Shown here in pieces: positions 35,796 through 44,677 of a stretch of DNA of 64,000 bases. The notes beneath the pieces were generated by a model that was given only the letters and a program-made list of their open reading frames with translations, searched no databases and was not told the origin of the DNA. The number at the start of each line of letters is the position of its first letter. Positions within the stretch are counted from its first letter, which is position 1. Both the position numbers and the translations under genes were made by a program. The DNA comes from Rhodoferax ferrireducens T118 (GTDB lineage Bacteria; Pseudomonadota; Gammaproteobacteria; Burkholderiales; Burkholderiaceae_C). The DNA lies in NCBI RefSeq assembly GCF_000013605.1, contig NC_007908.1:1860001-1924000 (forward strand), read 5' to 3'.

Positions 35796-36353
35796 TCAGG
35801 CTGCGGCCAAAGCAGCTTGTTCAAAGGCGACAGCTTCACCGATGAGCGACTGCAGCAGCGCCAGCCCCAGCGGCCAGGGACCAAAGCCCGCCTCCAGGTT
35901 GATGTGCCCCGCGTTTTGCAGCCGTACAAATTCGCTGCCCCAGGCCCGGGCGTAAGCGCCTGCGGTGCGGACCGGGCAATAGGGGTCGTTGTTGCTGGCC
36001 ACGATGATGCTGTGGTACGGCAGGGTCTGGCACGGCACCGGGGCAAAGTCGGCCAGCACACCCCGGCGCTCGGGGTCGGCCGGGGCCACCAGCAGCGCAC
36101 CCTTGATGCGGGCGTTGGCCTCAGGGGGCAAGTGGACGGTGGCAATGCAGCCCAGGCTGTGCGCGGCAATCACCACCGGTTTGGTTTGAGCCAGTACCGT
36201 GCGGGCAATGGACGCAACCCAGGCGCTGCGCGAAGGTGCCACCCAGTCATCTTGCTGCACACGGACCGCGCCCGGCAGTTGGTCGGCCCACAGGCTCTGC
36301 CAGTGGCCAGCCGGCGAATCGCGCCAGCCGGGAATGATGATGATGCTGACCAT
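35796..36353 (-). CDS. RBBP9/YdeN-family alpha/beta hydrolase
   Basis: A 185-residue serine hydrolase of the RBBP9 type. Motifs: IIPGWRDSPAGHWQ near the N-terminus (the oxyanion region), the nucleophile AAHSLGC, the acid in NDPYCP and a C-terminal His in NAGHINLEAGFG. Substrate unknown. ATG 36353 is preferred over TTG 36374. It lies 49 nt upstream of sbp on the same strand, so it may be co-transcribed with the sulfate operon, a pairing I cannot explain by function. Confidence 0.82.
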   Translation of the reverse strand: MVSIIIIPGWRDSPAGHWQSLWADQLPGAVRVQQDDWVAPSRSAWVASIARTVLAQTKPVVIAAHSLGCIATVHLPPEANARIKGALLVAPADPERRGVLADFAPVPCQTLPYHSIIVASNNDPYCPVRTAGAYARAWGSEFVRLQNAGHINLEAGFGPWPLGLALLQSLIGEAVAFEQAALAAA

Positions 36354-36557
36354 GGGGAAGTGTTTGCGTTGCAAGCTGAAATTGGAGTTGGTCGCATTGT
36401 GGGGTGAGCTGCTTAAAACGCAAACTACTTGTTTTTCATTTGGTTATCTCGAAATTTGCATATAAAGGCGTCATTCATCGCGACAGCATGGTGGCTGATG
36501 GCTGCTTCAGCCTGCCGCTCCATAAGCCGATAGGCATCGGCTGCCGCGTTCTCTTGT

Positions 36558-37265
36558 TCAAGCTGCGTTGACAGGGGGTGCGGGTTCTGAAAGATGGCGC
36601 ATGCGATGCCGCAGCGCCCGAATGGCCAGCACATGCAGCAGCAAGGCCAGCGGCACCATGAGGCCGGGAATGTACGAAAAGGGGAGGGTTCCGATGGCCG
36701 TGTTGGGCACCTCGGTGGTGATCAGATGCAGTGGCCCGGGGGCGGTGAGTACACCCCGCAGCGCCACATTGGCGAGCATGGCGATCCCGAGCACATTCCA
36801 CGCCAGCGCAGCCCGGTCGGAAATTTTCCTTGATGCCAACAGCCATGCCATGAGCGGTGCTGAAGCGCCGATCAGAATGTCGAAGTTGGCGCCATGGAAC
36901 GTCATCATCTTGGGCAGTTGTCCGTCACGCCACAGCTGGTCCAGGAAGAGTTCCACCACCAGGCGGAACGACTCCGTGCCCATCAGCAGCCAGGTCGGAA
37001 AGCTCAGTGCCACGGTCAATCCCATGCGGGACCGGGCCATGAACATGACCAGCAGCACCATGGGTGCGAGCAGGTAGAAAAGCCCCGGCGGCATCAGCGA
37101 TGCGTTGCCAATCACGCCAGCGTAGCCCAGCATGCCGCCGTAGGCGATCCATGTCACCAAGCCGATCAGAGCCGGCGTCTTGTAAGGGCGCGGCAGGTAG
37201 CGCACCATGCCGGTTGCCACGATCACAACCATGGCGCAGGCGAAGAGCAGAAACAGCGTGTTCAT
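36558..37265 (-). CDS. Uncharacterised polytopic membrane protein
   Basis: A 235-residue hydrophobic protein with about seven predicted helices, e.g. LFLLFACAMVVIVATGM and LFYLLAPMVLLVMFMA. I do not recognise a family. ATG 37265 is chosen because AAAGGGA ends 6 nt upstream; ATG 37271 abuts that site. It lies 17 nt downstream of the NmrA-like gene and is likely in the same operon under the TetR regulator. Confidence 0.7.
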   Translation of the reverse strand: MNTLFLLFACAMVVIVATGMVRYLPRPYKTPALIGLVTWIAYGGMLGYAGVIGNASLMPPGLFYLLAPMVLLVMFMARSRMGLTVALSFPTWLLMGTESFRLVVELFLDQLWRDGQLPKMMTFHGANFDILIGASAPLMAWLLASRKISDRAALAWNVLGIAMLANVALRGVLTAPGPLHLITTEVPNTAIGTLPFSYIPGLMVPLALLLHVLAIRALRHRMRHLSEPAPPVNAA

Positions 37266-37282
37266 GTTCATTCCCTTTCGCC

Positions 37283-38383
37283 TTATTGCGCCCGGGGAGT
37301 AGCCACCAGATGTACCGCCGGCAGGTCCAAGCCCGGCGTGTGTGTGGCGAGCCATTGCGCCGAGTCCGCCGCCAAAGCAGTCTGGGTGAGGCGGGGAAAA
37401 TCGTTGGACCGTGCGAAGCGTGTCGGGTCCAGCGCGGGCGTCAACAGGATCTTCACCATGCTGCCCAGCGCACGCAGGCGGGCGCCCATGTTTCTTTGCG
37501 CGCTGGGCGATTGGCCGATGTAGCGGCGAACAATCGTCTCGAAATCTTCCGGCCGTTGCCCGGTGACCTCCAGCACGGCCTGCGTCGGTGCTCCCACGGC
37601 AAACGCGTTGCGCTGGTAGTCATCGAGGTACCACAGCACCTGGGCAATCGTGAAGTCCGGAAAGTTCAGCGCGCGGGCCACTTTGGTAAACATCCCGACT
37701 GGCGCATTGACATACTTGACCGGCCGCCCAAGAACCTTCGCATAGGTCGCCGCAATGTCTTCGGGGGACAGCAGCGCGGGTCCGGTAGGCCGGTAGGTCT
37801 TTCCGATGTGCGGCTCTGGACGTTCAAGTGCGGCCACGATCACCCGCGCGATATCCTCGTTCGACGGTGGCGCATTCATGCCTTCTCCAAGCGGCATGGG
37901 CATCATGCCGAACTGGGCGATCGGCTCCAGCGCGGCCATGTAGTTGTCGGCGAACCAACCCGGATTCACGGTGACCACATCAACATCGGGCATCCACGAC
38001 AGCATCTTGTCGGACAGCCAGGTTTCGCGTGTGTGGATGGAGGGATGCAGCGGATCGGCCAGCCACTGGCTCAGGGCCACGACGACCTCAAGCCGCTGCT
38101 CTTGCGCGGCGCTGGCAAATATGGCACTGGCACTTAATCCGCCCCGCAGCAGCGGCGCACAGAAATAGGCGCGTTGCACATCCCGAAGGGCCTGGCGCAC
38201 ATCGTCCATGTCCTGCAGATTGCCCACTTGTATCTCTGCGCCGAGCGCTTTCAAGGCGTCGCTGCGGGCGTCCACGCGGCGCACCAGTGCGCGCACCGGG
38301 AAGCCTTTTTCCAGCAATTGCTGTGTGGTCTGAAAGCCGGTGTTTCCGGCGGCGCCGGTGACCAGTATGCGGGGCAGTGTCAT
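37283..38383 (-). CDS. NmrA-like NAD(P)-binding protein
   Basis: A 366-residue atypical short-chain dehydrogenase. The N-terminal Rossmann motif is LVTGAAGNTGFQT (GxxGxxG), then the dinucleotide-binding RALVRR; no Tyr-x3-Lys catalytic pair is obvious, as in NmrA/redox sensors and NADPH:quinone reductase QOR2-type proteins. It is longer than most family members by about 60 residues at the C-terminus. ATG 38383 has AGGAG 6 nt upstream. A 14-bp perfect palindrome sits just upstream (38403-38416), a likely TetR operator. Confidence 0.78.
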   Translation of the reverse strand: MTLPRILVTGAAGNTGFQTTQQLLEKGFPVRALVRRVDARSDALKALGAEIQVGNLQDMDDVRQALRDVQRAYFCAPLLRGGLSASAIFASAAQEQRLEVVVALSQWLADPLHPSIHTRETWLSDKMLSWMPDVDVVTVNPGWFADNYMAALEPIAQFGMMPMPLGEGMNAPPSNEDIARVIVAALERPEPHIGKTYRPTGPALLSPEDIAATYAKVLGRPVKYVNAPVGMFTKVARALNFPDFTIAQVLWYLDDYQRNAFAVGAPTQAVLEVTGQRPEDFETIVRRYIGQSPSAQRNMGARLRALGSMVKILLTPALDPTRFARSNDFPRLTQTALAADSAQWLATHTPGLDLPAVHLVATPRAQ

Positions 38384-38400
38384 GTTCATCTCCTGGGGTT

Positions 38401-38418
38401 GTATGATGATCATCATCT
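38401..38418. promoter_or_regulatory. Palindromic candidate TetR operator upstream of the NmrA-like gene
   Basis: GTATGATGATCATCATCT; the inner 14 bp ATGATGATCATCAT is a perfect palindrome, about 20 bp before the NmrA-like start. A related imperfect palindrome lies upstream of the tetR gene itself (39058-39075), as expected for shared control. Confidence 0.65.
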
Positions 38419-38447
38419 AATGAGGTAAAAAAAAGCAGCGAACCGAT

Positions 38448-39038
38448 TCAGTCCAGCCACGTGCCGTACAAATGCAACAGCTGGGTGCGAACCGAATCGA
38501 GCAATAACTTGCTGAGCTTGGGGTCGTTGACGGCCCGCGCGACCAACACGCCTCCGGCCATGCTGGAGAGAAGCACCATGGCCTGCGTGAGCCGGCTCTT
38601 CTCACTGGCACCGGGCATGTAACGGGCCATCTGGTTCAGGTTCTGCTTGGCTGCCTGGGTAAAGGCGTCGCGCACGGAGTCCGCCTGCCCGGCAATCTCG
38701 GCTGCCAGCGCGGGGAGCACACAGCCAAAACCCGGCTCATCCCGGTGCGCAGGGCTCAGGTAATAGTCCAGCATGGCAGCCACTTCCTTGCCGGGCTTGG
38801 CCGCTTGGGCCGCCGCCATCAGTTGCTGAAAACCATGGTTCGCGGCGCAAACCGCCGCCTCTTCCACCAGCGCATCCCGGTCCTTGAAGTGGGCATAGAA
38901 GCCCCCGTGTGTCAGGCCCACCTGCGACATGAGATTGGAGATGCCGATCCCCTGCAGTCCCTTGCTACGGAACTCCCTGGCGGCGATGTCCACGATCTGC
39001 TTGTGTGTTTCGGCCTTTTGGTCGGCGGGATAGCGCAT
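38448..39038 (-). CDS. TetR/AcrR-family transcriptional regulator
   Basis: A 196-residue repressor with the N-terminal helix-turn-helix: ETHKQIVDIAAREFRSKGLQGIGISNLMSQVGLTHGGFYAHFKDRDALV. The C-terminal half (YLSPAHRDEPGFGCVLPALAAEI) resembles the TetR_C_16/YcdC-like ligand domain. It is the first gene of an apparent tetR-nmrA-membrane protein unit. Two related palindromes flank it (38401-38418 and 39058-39075). The inducer is unknown; an electrophile or quinone is a common theme for such pairs. Confidence 0.88.
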   Translation of the reverse strand: MRYPADQKAETHKQIVDIAAREFRSKGLQGIGISNLMSQVGLTHGGFYAHFKDRDALVEEAAVCAANHGFQQLMAAAQAAKPGKEVAAMLDYYLSPAHRDEPGFGCVLPALAAEIAGQADSVRDAFTQAAKQNLNQMARYMPGASEKSRLTQAMVLLSSMAGGVLVARAVNDPKLSKLLLDSVRTQLLHLYGTWLD

Positions 39039-39057
39039 TTTTGGTTCGCAATATTTT

Positions 39058-39075
39058 GTATGACGACCATCATAC
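39058..39075. promoter_or_regulatory. Palindromic candidate autoregulatory operator upstream of tetR
   Basis: GTATGACGACCATCATAC has complementary outer arms GTATGA and TCATAC and shares the ATGAYGAYCATCAT pattern with the site at 38401-38418. It lies 20 bp before the tetR start. Confidence 0.65.
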
Positions 39076-39157
39076 TATAGCCCGCGATGCCGTCAAGTGC
39101 ATTTGCCAACGACGAATTTGCATCAGCAAAAACAGACTTGTTTGCGTTCCTTAATTT

Positions 39158-39222
39158 TCTAAGCCATTTAGGCCTTTAGCCGCCGTCAATACTGTGTCAT
39201 TAACTATCAAAATAGTAGTGAC
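39158..39222 (+). repeat. Dispersed repeat family 1, copy upstream of tetR
   Basis: Core TAGGCCTTTAGCCGCCG followed by an arm TAACTATCAAAATAGTAGTGA; same order and spacing as the reference copy at 28004-28066 but more diverged. Confidence 0.6.
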
Positions 39223-39428
39223 TTACGGCCTGCGGTCTCGCGCGGATGTTTATGCATTTTCAAGGATCGATGCTTGAAATCCGTCGTTCACCACAGTCCT
39301 TTGACTGCCTAATATTTGAGTCTTTGATGTCCACCGGGGAAACAACATTACCGAAGCCTTGCGACTCGCACTGCGACCCGTTGGTGTCATCTGATCAAAC
39401 ACGTCCTGCACGCCGGCATTACCATTGA

Positions 39429-41579
39429 CTACTTCGCAGCGGTAAGAATCATTCGAGGTTCGGGCGTCAGTGGCAAGTTGCGACCAACTGTTCCAGCCTC
39501 CATCCGTGCCCGCAAGAACGCCTCAAACTGCTCTCTGGGCATGGGCTTTGCGAAGTAATAGCCCTGGACTTCATCACAGCCATGCGCCATCAGGAAGGAC
39601 AATTGAGCTTGCGTTTCTACGCCTTCCGCGATCACACTGAATCCGAGGTTGTGGCCCAGTCCGATGGTGGCAGCGGCAATGGCGCCGCCCGGGTGTCCGG
39701 GTTCATCAGTGATATCGCGGACAAAGGCGGCGTCGATCTTCAGGCGATCAATGGGCAGGTCCCTGAGTTGACCCAGTGACGAATAGCCTTGCCCGAAGTC
39801 ATCCAACGCGACCATGATGCCGCATTCGCGCAGGGACTGGAGCAGGCGTGCAGCTTCGTCAGGGGACGCCGTCACCGCCGTTTCGGTGATTTCCAGCTCC
39901 AATCGATCCGCCGGCAAGCCGGTTTCCGCTAGTACACGTTTCACCAGTGTGAACAGATTCTTGTCCTGGAACTGTCTCCCCGAGACATTGACGCCGATCC
40001 GCGGCAGTGGCAAACCGTCTCGCAGCCATTGGCTCGCCTGTCGGCAGGCGTTTTCCAGCACCCACTCACCGATGGCGCCAATCTGGTTGGTAGCTTCTGC
40101 CAGGGGGATGAACACCGCTGGCGAAATGAATCCCTTCTCCGGATGATGCCAGCGCAACAACACCTCGGCGCCGATCACCTGTTGTTCAGGCAGGGACAGC
40201 TGGGGCTGGTAATACAACTCGAATTGCTGATTTTCCAGCGCCCCGTGCAACAGGTTTTCCAGCTCCAGTTTTTCATGGGCATGCAGATTCATGTCCGATG
40301 AAAAGAAACAGAACCCGTTACCCCCTTCCGATTTGGTGAAGTACATGGCCGTGTCGGCATGTTTCATCAGATCGTCCATGCGTTCCCCGTTGCCGGGATA
40401 GAGGGCGATGCCGATACTGGTCGCCGTGCGCAGGGTGTGCTGGCCAATCTGAAACGGCTGGTTGAGATGCAGGCGGATTTTTTCGGCAACTGCTGAAGCC
40501 ACAGATGGCATGTCATGGCCGCGCAAGATCATGACAAACTCATCGCCACCCAGCCTTGCCACCATGTCGTACTGGCGCACACTTGTCTTGAGGCGGTCTG
40601 CCACCTGGATCAGCAGGTCATCTCCGACCGGATGGCCGAGGGTATCGTTGATCGTCTTGAAACGGTCCAGATCGAGGAACACCACCGCCAATTGTTCTGA
40701 CATGCGCTTGGCGATCAATATCGATTGCTCGAGGAACACCTGCAAATGCAGCCGGTTCGGCAGGCCGGTCAGGGTATCGTGGTGCGCGAGGTGTTCGATG
40801 CGCCGTTCGGTTTCCTTGTAGTGGCTGACATCGACGAAATTGGCCAGATAGAAGTCGATATCCCCGGCCCGGTCGAGCACCACGGAAACGGTCATCATCT
40901 TCGGGAAAACGCTGCCATCCTTGCGCCGATCCCAAAACTCGCCCTGCCAGAAGCCGCCTGTCCGAATGGCTGCCCACATGGCCTGGTACTCTTTCCGCGT
41001 GGTCCGTCCCGAGGACAGGAACTTGGGATTCTTGCTCAGCACCTCGGACTTGTGGTATCCGGTCAACGTCGTGAAGGCGGCATTGACATCGACAATCTGG
41101 TTGTCGCGGTCGGTAATCATGATGGCTTCGCCGCTGTACTCGAAGACATGCGCGGCCAGGCGAAGCTGGATCCGGTCGGCATTGCGCTGGATCAGATTGC
41201 GCACCCGCACGATCAGGACGTTGGTCGATACGGGTTTAACGAGATAGTCGTTGGCACCCAGATGCAGGCCGGCGATTTCGCTTTGCTCCGATGCGTCAGC
41301 ACTGAGCAGGATGACCGGAATATCGCTGGTATGCGGGTCATCGCGCATCCGGCGCAGCACCTCAATGCCGCTCATGCCGGGCATCTTGACATCGAGCACG
41401 ACCAGTTTCGGTTGGTCCGCCTGCTGGGCCAGCAGCGCCAGGGCCGAAGCGCCGCTGATGGCTGTCTTGAGACGGAAATCCGCTTTGAGCCCCGCCACCA
41501 GGACATGCAGATTGGCCGCCAGATCGTCCACCAGCAGGAGCAGCGGCTTCTCGGATTGAATCGGGTGGGTCTCGTTCAT
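39429..41579 (-). CDS. Response regulator with PAS, GGDEF and EAL domains
   Basis: A 716-residue cyclic-di-GMP enzyme. Order: receiver (1-125; acid pair D18/D19, phosphoacceptor D63, K115), PAS (about 140-255), GGDEF (265-430; active-site GGDEF 344-348, with an inhibitory RxxD at 335-338), EAL (440-695; EVL at 472-474 in place of EAL, with N531, E564/E566 region, DDFG 593-596, K614 and AEGVE intact). Both enzymatic halves look catalytically competent. It overlaps the histidine kinase upstream by 4 nt, so the kinase very probably phosphorylates D63. Confidence 0.92.
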   Translation of the reverse strand: MNETHPIQSEKPLLLLVDDLAANLHVLVAGLKADFRLKTAISGASALALLAQQADQPKLVVLDVKMPGMSGIEVLRRMRDDPHTSDIPVILLSADASEQSEIAGLHLGANDYLVKPVSTNVLIVRVRNLIQRNADRIQLRLAAHVFEYSGEAIMITDRDNQIVDVNAAFTTLTGYHKSEVLSKNPKFLSSGRTTRKEYQAMWAAIRTGGFWQGEFWDRRKDGSVFPKMMTVSVVLDRAGDIDFYLANFVDVSHYKETERRIEHLAHHDTLTGLPNRLHLQVFLEQSILIAKRMSEQLAVVFLDLDRFKTINDTLGHPVGDDLLIQVADRLKTSVRQYDMVARLGGDEFVMILRGHDMPSVASAVAEKIRLHLNQPFQIGQHTLRTATSIGIALYPGNGERMDDLMKHADTAMYFTKSEGGNGFCFFSSDMNLHAHEKLELENLLHGALENQQFELYYQPQLSLPEQQVIGAEVLLRWHHPEKGFISPAVFIPLAEATNQIGAIGEWVLENACRQASQWLRDGLPLPRIGVNVSGRQFQDKNLFTLVKRVLAETGLPADRLELEITETAVTASPDEAARLLQSLRECGIMVALDDFGQGYSSLGQLRDLPIDRLKIDAAFVRDITDEPGHPGGAIAAATIGLGHNLGFSVIAEGVETQAQLSFLMAHGCDEVQGYYFAKPMPREQFEAFLRARMEAGTVGRNLPLTPEPRMILTAAK

Positions 41580-44500
41580 CCTTGTACCGCCTGTTCTACC
41601 CGCAACAGCTTGAACGCCTCCAGGACCTCGCCATGTTCGAAGTTGTCAAGGTGATGCCGCAACTGCCGCGCCAGCGGTGAATATGGCAAATCGGCGGTGC
41701 TAATCCGCTGCAAGGCGACCAGCAAGGCGTCGGGAATCACTTCCTGGCCGACGATGAAGGGCTCCAGCGCCAGCAAGGTGTGTTCCAGCGAGACAGGCTC
41801 TACCGCCGCCGCCTCGGCCAGGTCGGTTTGGACGTGGCCGGCGATATGTTGCTGCATCTGCGTGAGCGTCTCGACCAGGGTTGTATGGAAAGCGAAGCGA
41901 GAGGCCAGTGGCGTCGCCGACCTCAGTTCTTCGATCAAGCGGCGGCTGGCCTCGGCCAGCGCCACCGCGCCCAGATTGGCGGCAACGCCTTTGAGGGTAT
42001 GGATCAAATCGACGGCTTCGGTCGTGTTTTTTTCCGCCAGCAGTGCGTCCAGGCGCCCGACGATGTCGTGATGGCGCTCAACGAACCCCAGCAGCAGGCG
42101 TTGCTGCAGTGCACGGTCGCCGTCCAGGCGGCGCAGGCCTTTCACCAGATCGAGCACCGGCTCGCCCGCCTGAATGGTCGGCGTGGTGGCGGGCGGCGTC
42201 TGCGTCCCCGGCCGGGTGTACATGACGAGCACCCGCGCCAGATCTTCGGGCTCCACCGGTTTGGCGACGAAGCCATTCATGCCGGCTGCTCTACACCGCG
42301 CCCTGTCTTCTTCCATGACCGCCGCCGTCATGGCCACGATCGGCAGGTTTTTCCCCTGCGGCAGTTCGCGAATTCGACGTGCGGCTTCGATACCGCCCAT
42401 AACCGGCATGTGCAGATCCATCAACACGAGGTCAAACTGCTGGTGTTGAATCAGTTCCACGGCTTCGCCACCATGCCAGGCAACGGTAACGGACACGCCG
42501 CGTTTTCTCAAGAAACTGGATGCGACCTCCTGGTTAAGGTCATTGTCCTCGACCAACAACACGCGAACACCATCGAATCTCTGGGCAACAAGTTCATCCG
42601 ATGCATCCGGGTGGCGGGGTTCGCCCTGCAGCAAGGCATCGAACAAGTAGGAAGGCACCACCGGTTTGGTGAGAACCCCGTCGATGTTGGCGGCTTCGGG
42701 TTCTTGCAGCAGCGATTGTTTGTCGTAGGCGGTCACCATCAACACCTGCAAAGGTGTCGGGAGTCCCTTCGCTTCGTCCTGTGCCTTCAGCGCGGTCGCC
42801 ACCTCCAGGCCGCTCATGCCGGGCATGCGCCAATCCAGCAATACGGCATGGAACGGCCGTCCCGCCCGGTTCGCCTCGGCGACCCGGGCCAGCGCTTGCG
42901 GTCCGCTTTCTGCCTCGGTCGCTTCCATCCCCCAGGCCTGCAGCAGGCGCGACAGGATCTGGCGCGACGTCGCCTGGTCGTCCACCACCAGCACGCGCTT
43001 GCCGTGCATCTGCTGCAAGTCCTGACCCATGTGGGTGACGCGGCGAAAGTCGTCCGGCGCCATGCCGACTGCGACGCTGAAGCTGACGTTCGTCCCCTGG
43101 CCGACCGCGCTGTCCAGCGTGATCTGGCCGCCCATCAACTCCACCAGCTTCTTGGCGATGGTCAGCCCAAGCCCGCTGCCGCCGTAGTTGCGCGTCGTGC
43201 TGGAATCGGCCTGTGTGAAGGATTGGAACAGGACGCCGATCTGTTCCGGTGCCATGCCGATGCCGGTATCGCGCACGTTGATGCACAGGGTCAGCGTGGC
43301 ATCGCCATAGTGCGCGACCCGCACGCCGATATGAATCTCGCCGTGATCGGTGAACTTGATGGCGTTGCCGACCAGATTATTGAGCACCTGGGTCAGGCGT
43401 AGCGGGTCGCCTATCACCTGCAGCGGGGTCTCGGGTTCGATGTCGAGGAACAGTTCCAGCCCCTTCTCTTCGGCCTGGGCGCTGAACAGGTCGGCGACTT
43501 CCAGGAGCACCGCCTCCACGCGCAGGGGGATCCGCTCGATCGCCAAGCGCCCGGCCTCGATTCTCGAAAAGTCCAGGATGTCGTTGATGATGCGCACCAA
43601 GGCCCGGCCGGACTTGCTGACCTTGATGAGCTGCTCCCGTTGCTCCGGCTTCAGGTCCGACTCCAGCACCATGCGGGTCAACCCCAGGACGGCGTTCATC
43701 GGGGTGCGAATCTCGTGGCTCATGTTGGCCAGGAATTGCGACTTGGCGAGTGTGGCAGCCTGGGCGGCTTCCTTGGCACGTTTGCGCTCGGTGATGTCGG
43801 CGCGGATCGCAACATACCTGATTGGTTTACCGCTGTCATTGACATAGGGCACGATGGTGGTCGACACCCAATACAGGGAGCCATCCTTGGCGCGGTTGCA
43901 GATGTCACCTTTCCAGACCTCGCCGCTGGAGATGGTGCGATACATGGCCTCGAAAAATTCTTTTGGATGTGCGCCGGAATTGAGCAGCCGATGGTTATGT
44001 CCAAGCAGTTCGTCACGGGAATACTGGCTTATCGCGCAGAACAGATCATTGACATAAGTAATTGTGCCGCGTACGTCAGTGGCAGCAACAATCGCATGTT
44101 GATCCAATGCGTATTTTTGATACGTCAATTCGGCTTCATTGTGCCGACTCTGCTCCAGTGCTGTTTCGAGCTTGGCAACCGTGATGACGTAATTGGAAAA
44201 ATAGCGGCGCATCGCGCCGATCGAGAGACTCACGATCAATCCATCGGCGCAAAAAATCACCACGGATATCAGTGTGTGATGTTGAAATTCGAATACAAAC
44301 GCCTCGTAAGGGGGGAAGAAGAAATAGGTGCCCATCGTGGCGCCGATGAAGGTGGTGAATAGCCCTGGCCCGGTGCCAAAAAGCACCGCGGAGATTGCGA
44401 CAGCGGGAAAAAAGGTGATGAATTGCAGTCCGGCATCTTCCGGTGCAATGACCATGCGGGCAAATAGAGCAACAACCGAGAGAACAAGCGTCAGCAGATA

Positions 44501-44677
44501 ACGGTACAGTCCCTTGTGTTCGGAATGCGCCAGCTTTGCGTAGAACCGATCCAGCAGGTTCAGCAGCCTATTCCAGGCTGGATGCTTGTGTCGCAACTCC
44601 TGGTTTGGGAGCAGACTCACGGATCGATCGCTTGCCTTGCCGTCGTCATTGCCTTGTATTTTCCCGCTGGTATTCAT
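41576..44677 (-). CDS. Hybrid sensor histidine kinase with DUF4118, PAS, two REC and Hpt domains
   Basis: A 1033-residue membrane sensor. A DUF4118 (KdpD-like) four-helix membrane domain spans about residues 58-160; a PAS domain 185-300; HisKA with H321 (MSHEIRTP); HATPase 415-540 (N-box NAIKFTD, GIGM, GLGL). Receiver 1 carries D615 (VLLDWRMPG), receiver 2 D754 (VLMDLHMPV), and a C-terminal Hpt domain H893 (LIHTLKG). It forms a phosphorelay that probably ends on D63 of the overlapping GGDEF/EAL regulator. The signal is unknown. Confidence 0.93.
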   Translation of the reverse strand: MNTSGKIQGNDDGKASDRSVSLLPNQELRHKHPAWNRLLNLLDRFYAKLAHSEHKGLYRYLLTLVLSVVALFARMVIAPEDAGLQFITFFPAVAISAVLFGTGPGLFTTFIGATMGTYFFFPPYEAFVFEFQHHTLISVVIFCADGLIVSLSIGAMRRYFSNYVITVAKLETALEQSRHNEAELTYQKYALDQHAIVAATDVRGTITYVNDLFCAISQYSRDELLGHNHRLLNSGAHPKEFFEAMYRTISSGEVWKGDICNRAKDGSLYWVSTTIVPYVNDSGKPIRYVAIRADITERKRAKEAAQAATLAKSQFLANMSHEIRTPMNAVLGLTRMVLESDLKPEQREQLIKVSKSGRALVRIINDILDFSRIEAGRLAIERIPLRVEAVLLEVADLFSAQAEEKGLELFLDIEPETPLQVIGDPLRLTQVLNNLVGNAIKFTDHGEIHIGVRVAHYGDATLTLCINVRDTGIGMAPEQIGVLFQSFTQADSSTTRNYGGSGLGLTIAKKLVELMGGQITLDSAVGQGTNVSFSVAVGMAPDDFRRVTHMGQDLQQMHGKRVLVVDDQATSRQILSRLLQAWGMEATEAESGPQALARVAEANRAGRPFHAVLLDWRMPGMSGLEVATALKAQDEAKGLPTPLQVLMVTAYDKQSLLQEPEAANIDGVLTKPVVPSYLFDALLQGEPRHPDASDELVAQRFDGVRVLLVEDNDLNQEVASSFLRKRGVSVTVAWHGGEAVELIQHQQFDLVLMDLHMPVMGGIEAARRIRELPQGKNLPIVAMTAAVMEEDRARCRAAGMNGFVAKPVEPEDLARVLVMYTRPGTQTPPATTPTIQAGEPVLDLVKGLRRLDGDRALQQRLLLGFVERHHDIVGRLDALLAEKNTTEAVDLIHTLKGVAANLGAVALAEASRRLIEELRSATPLASRFAFHTTLVETLTQMQQHIAGHVQTDLAEAAAVEPVSLEHTLLALEPFIVGQEVIPDALLVALQRISTADLPYSPLARQLRHHLDNFEHGEVLEAFKLLRVEQAVQG

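Larger units (their letters stand above)
39039..39428. other. 390-bp gap between tetR and the GGDEF/EAL gene
   Basis: Holds the tetR operator-like palindrome (39058-39075) and a family 1 repeat (39158-39222). A 60-codon frame at 39246-39428 has no recognisable domain and is not called. No terminator with a T-run was found. Confidence 0.5.

Noticed and set aside
36425..36634. 69-codon minus-strand frame between the hydrolase and membrane protein genes
   Set aside because: No ribosome-binding site or family resemblance, and it overlaps the end of the membrane protein gene.
39246..39428. 60-codon plus-strand frame upstream of the GGDEF/EAL gene
   Set aside because: No domain and no plausible start; it ends at the stop region of the opposing gene.
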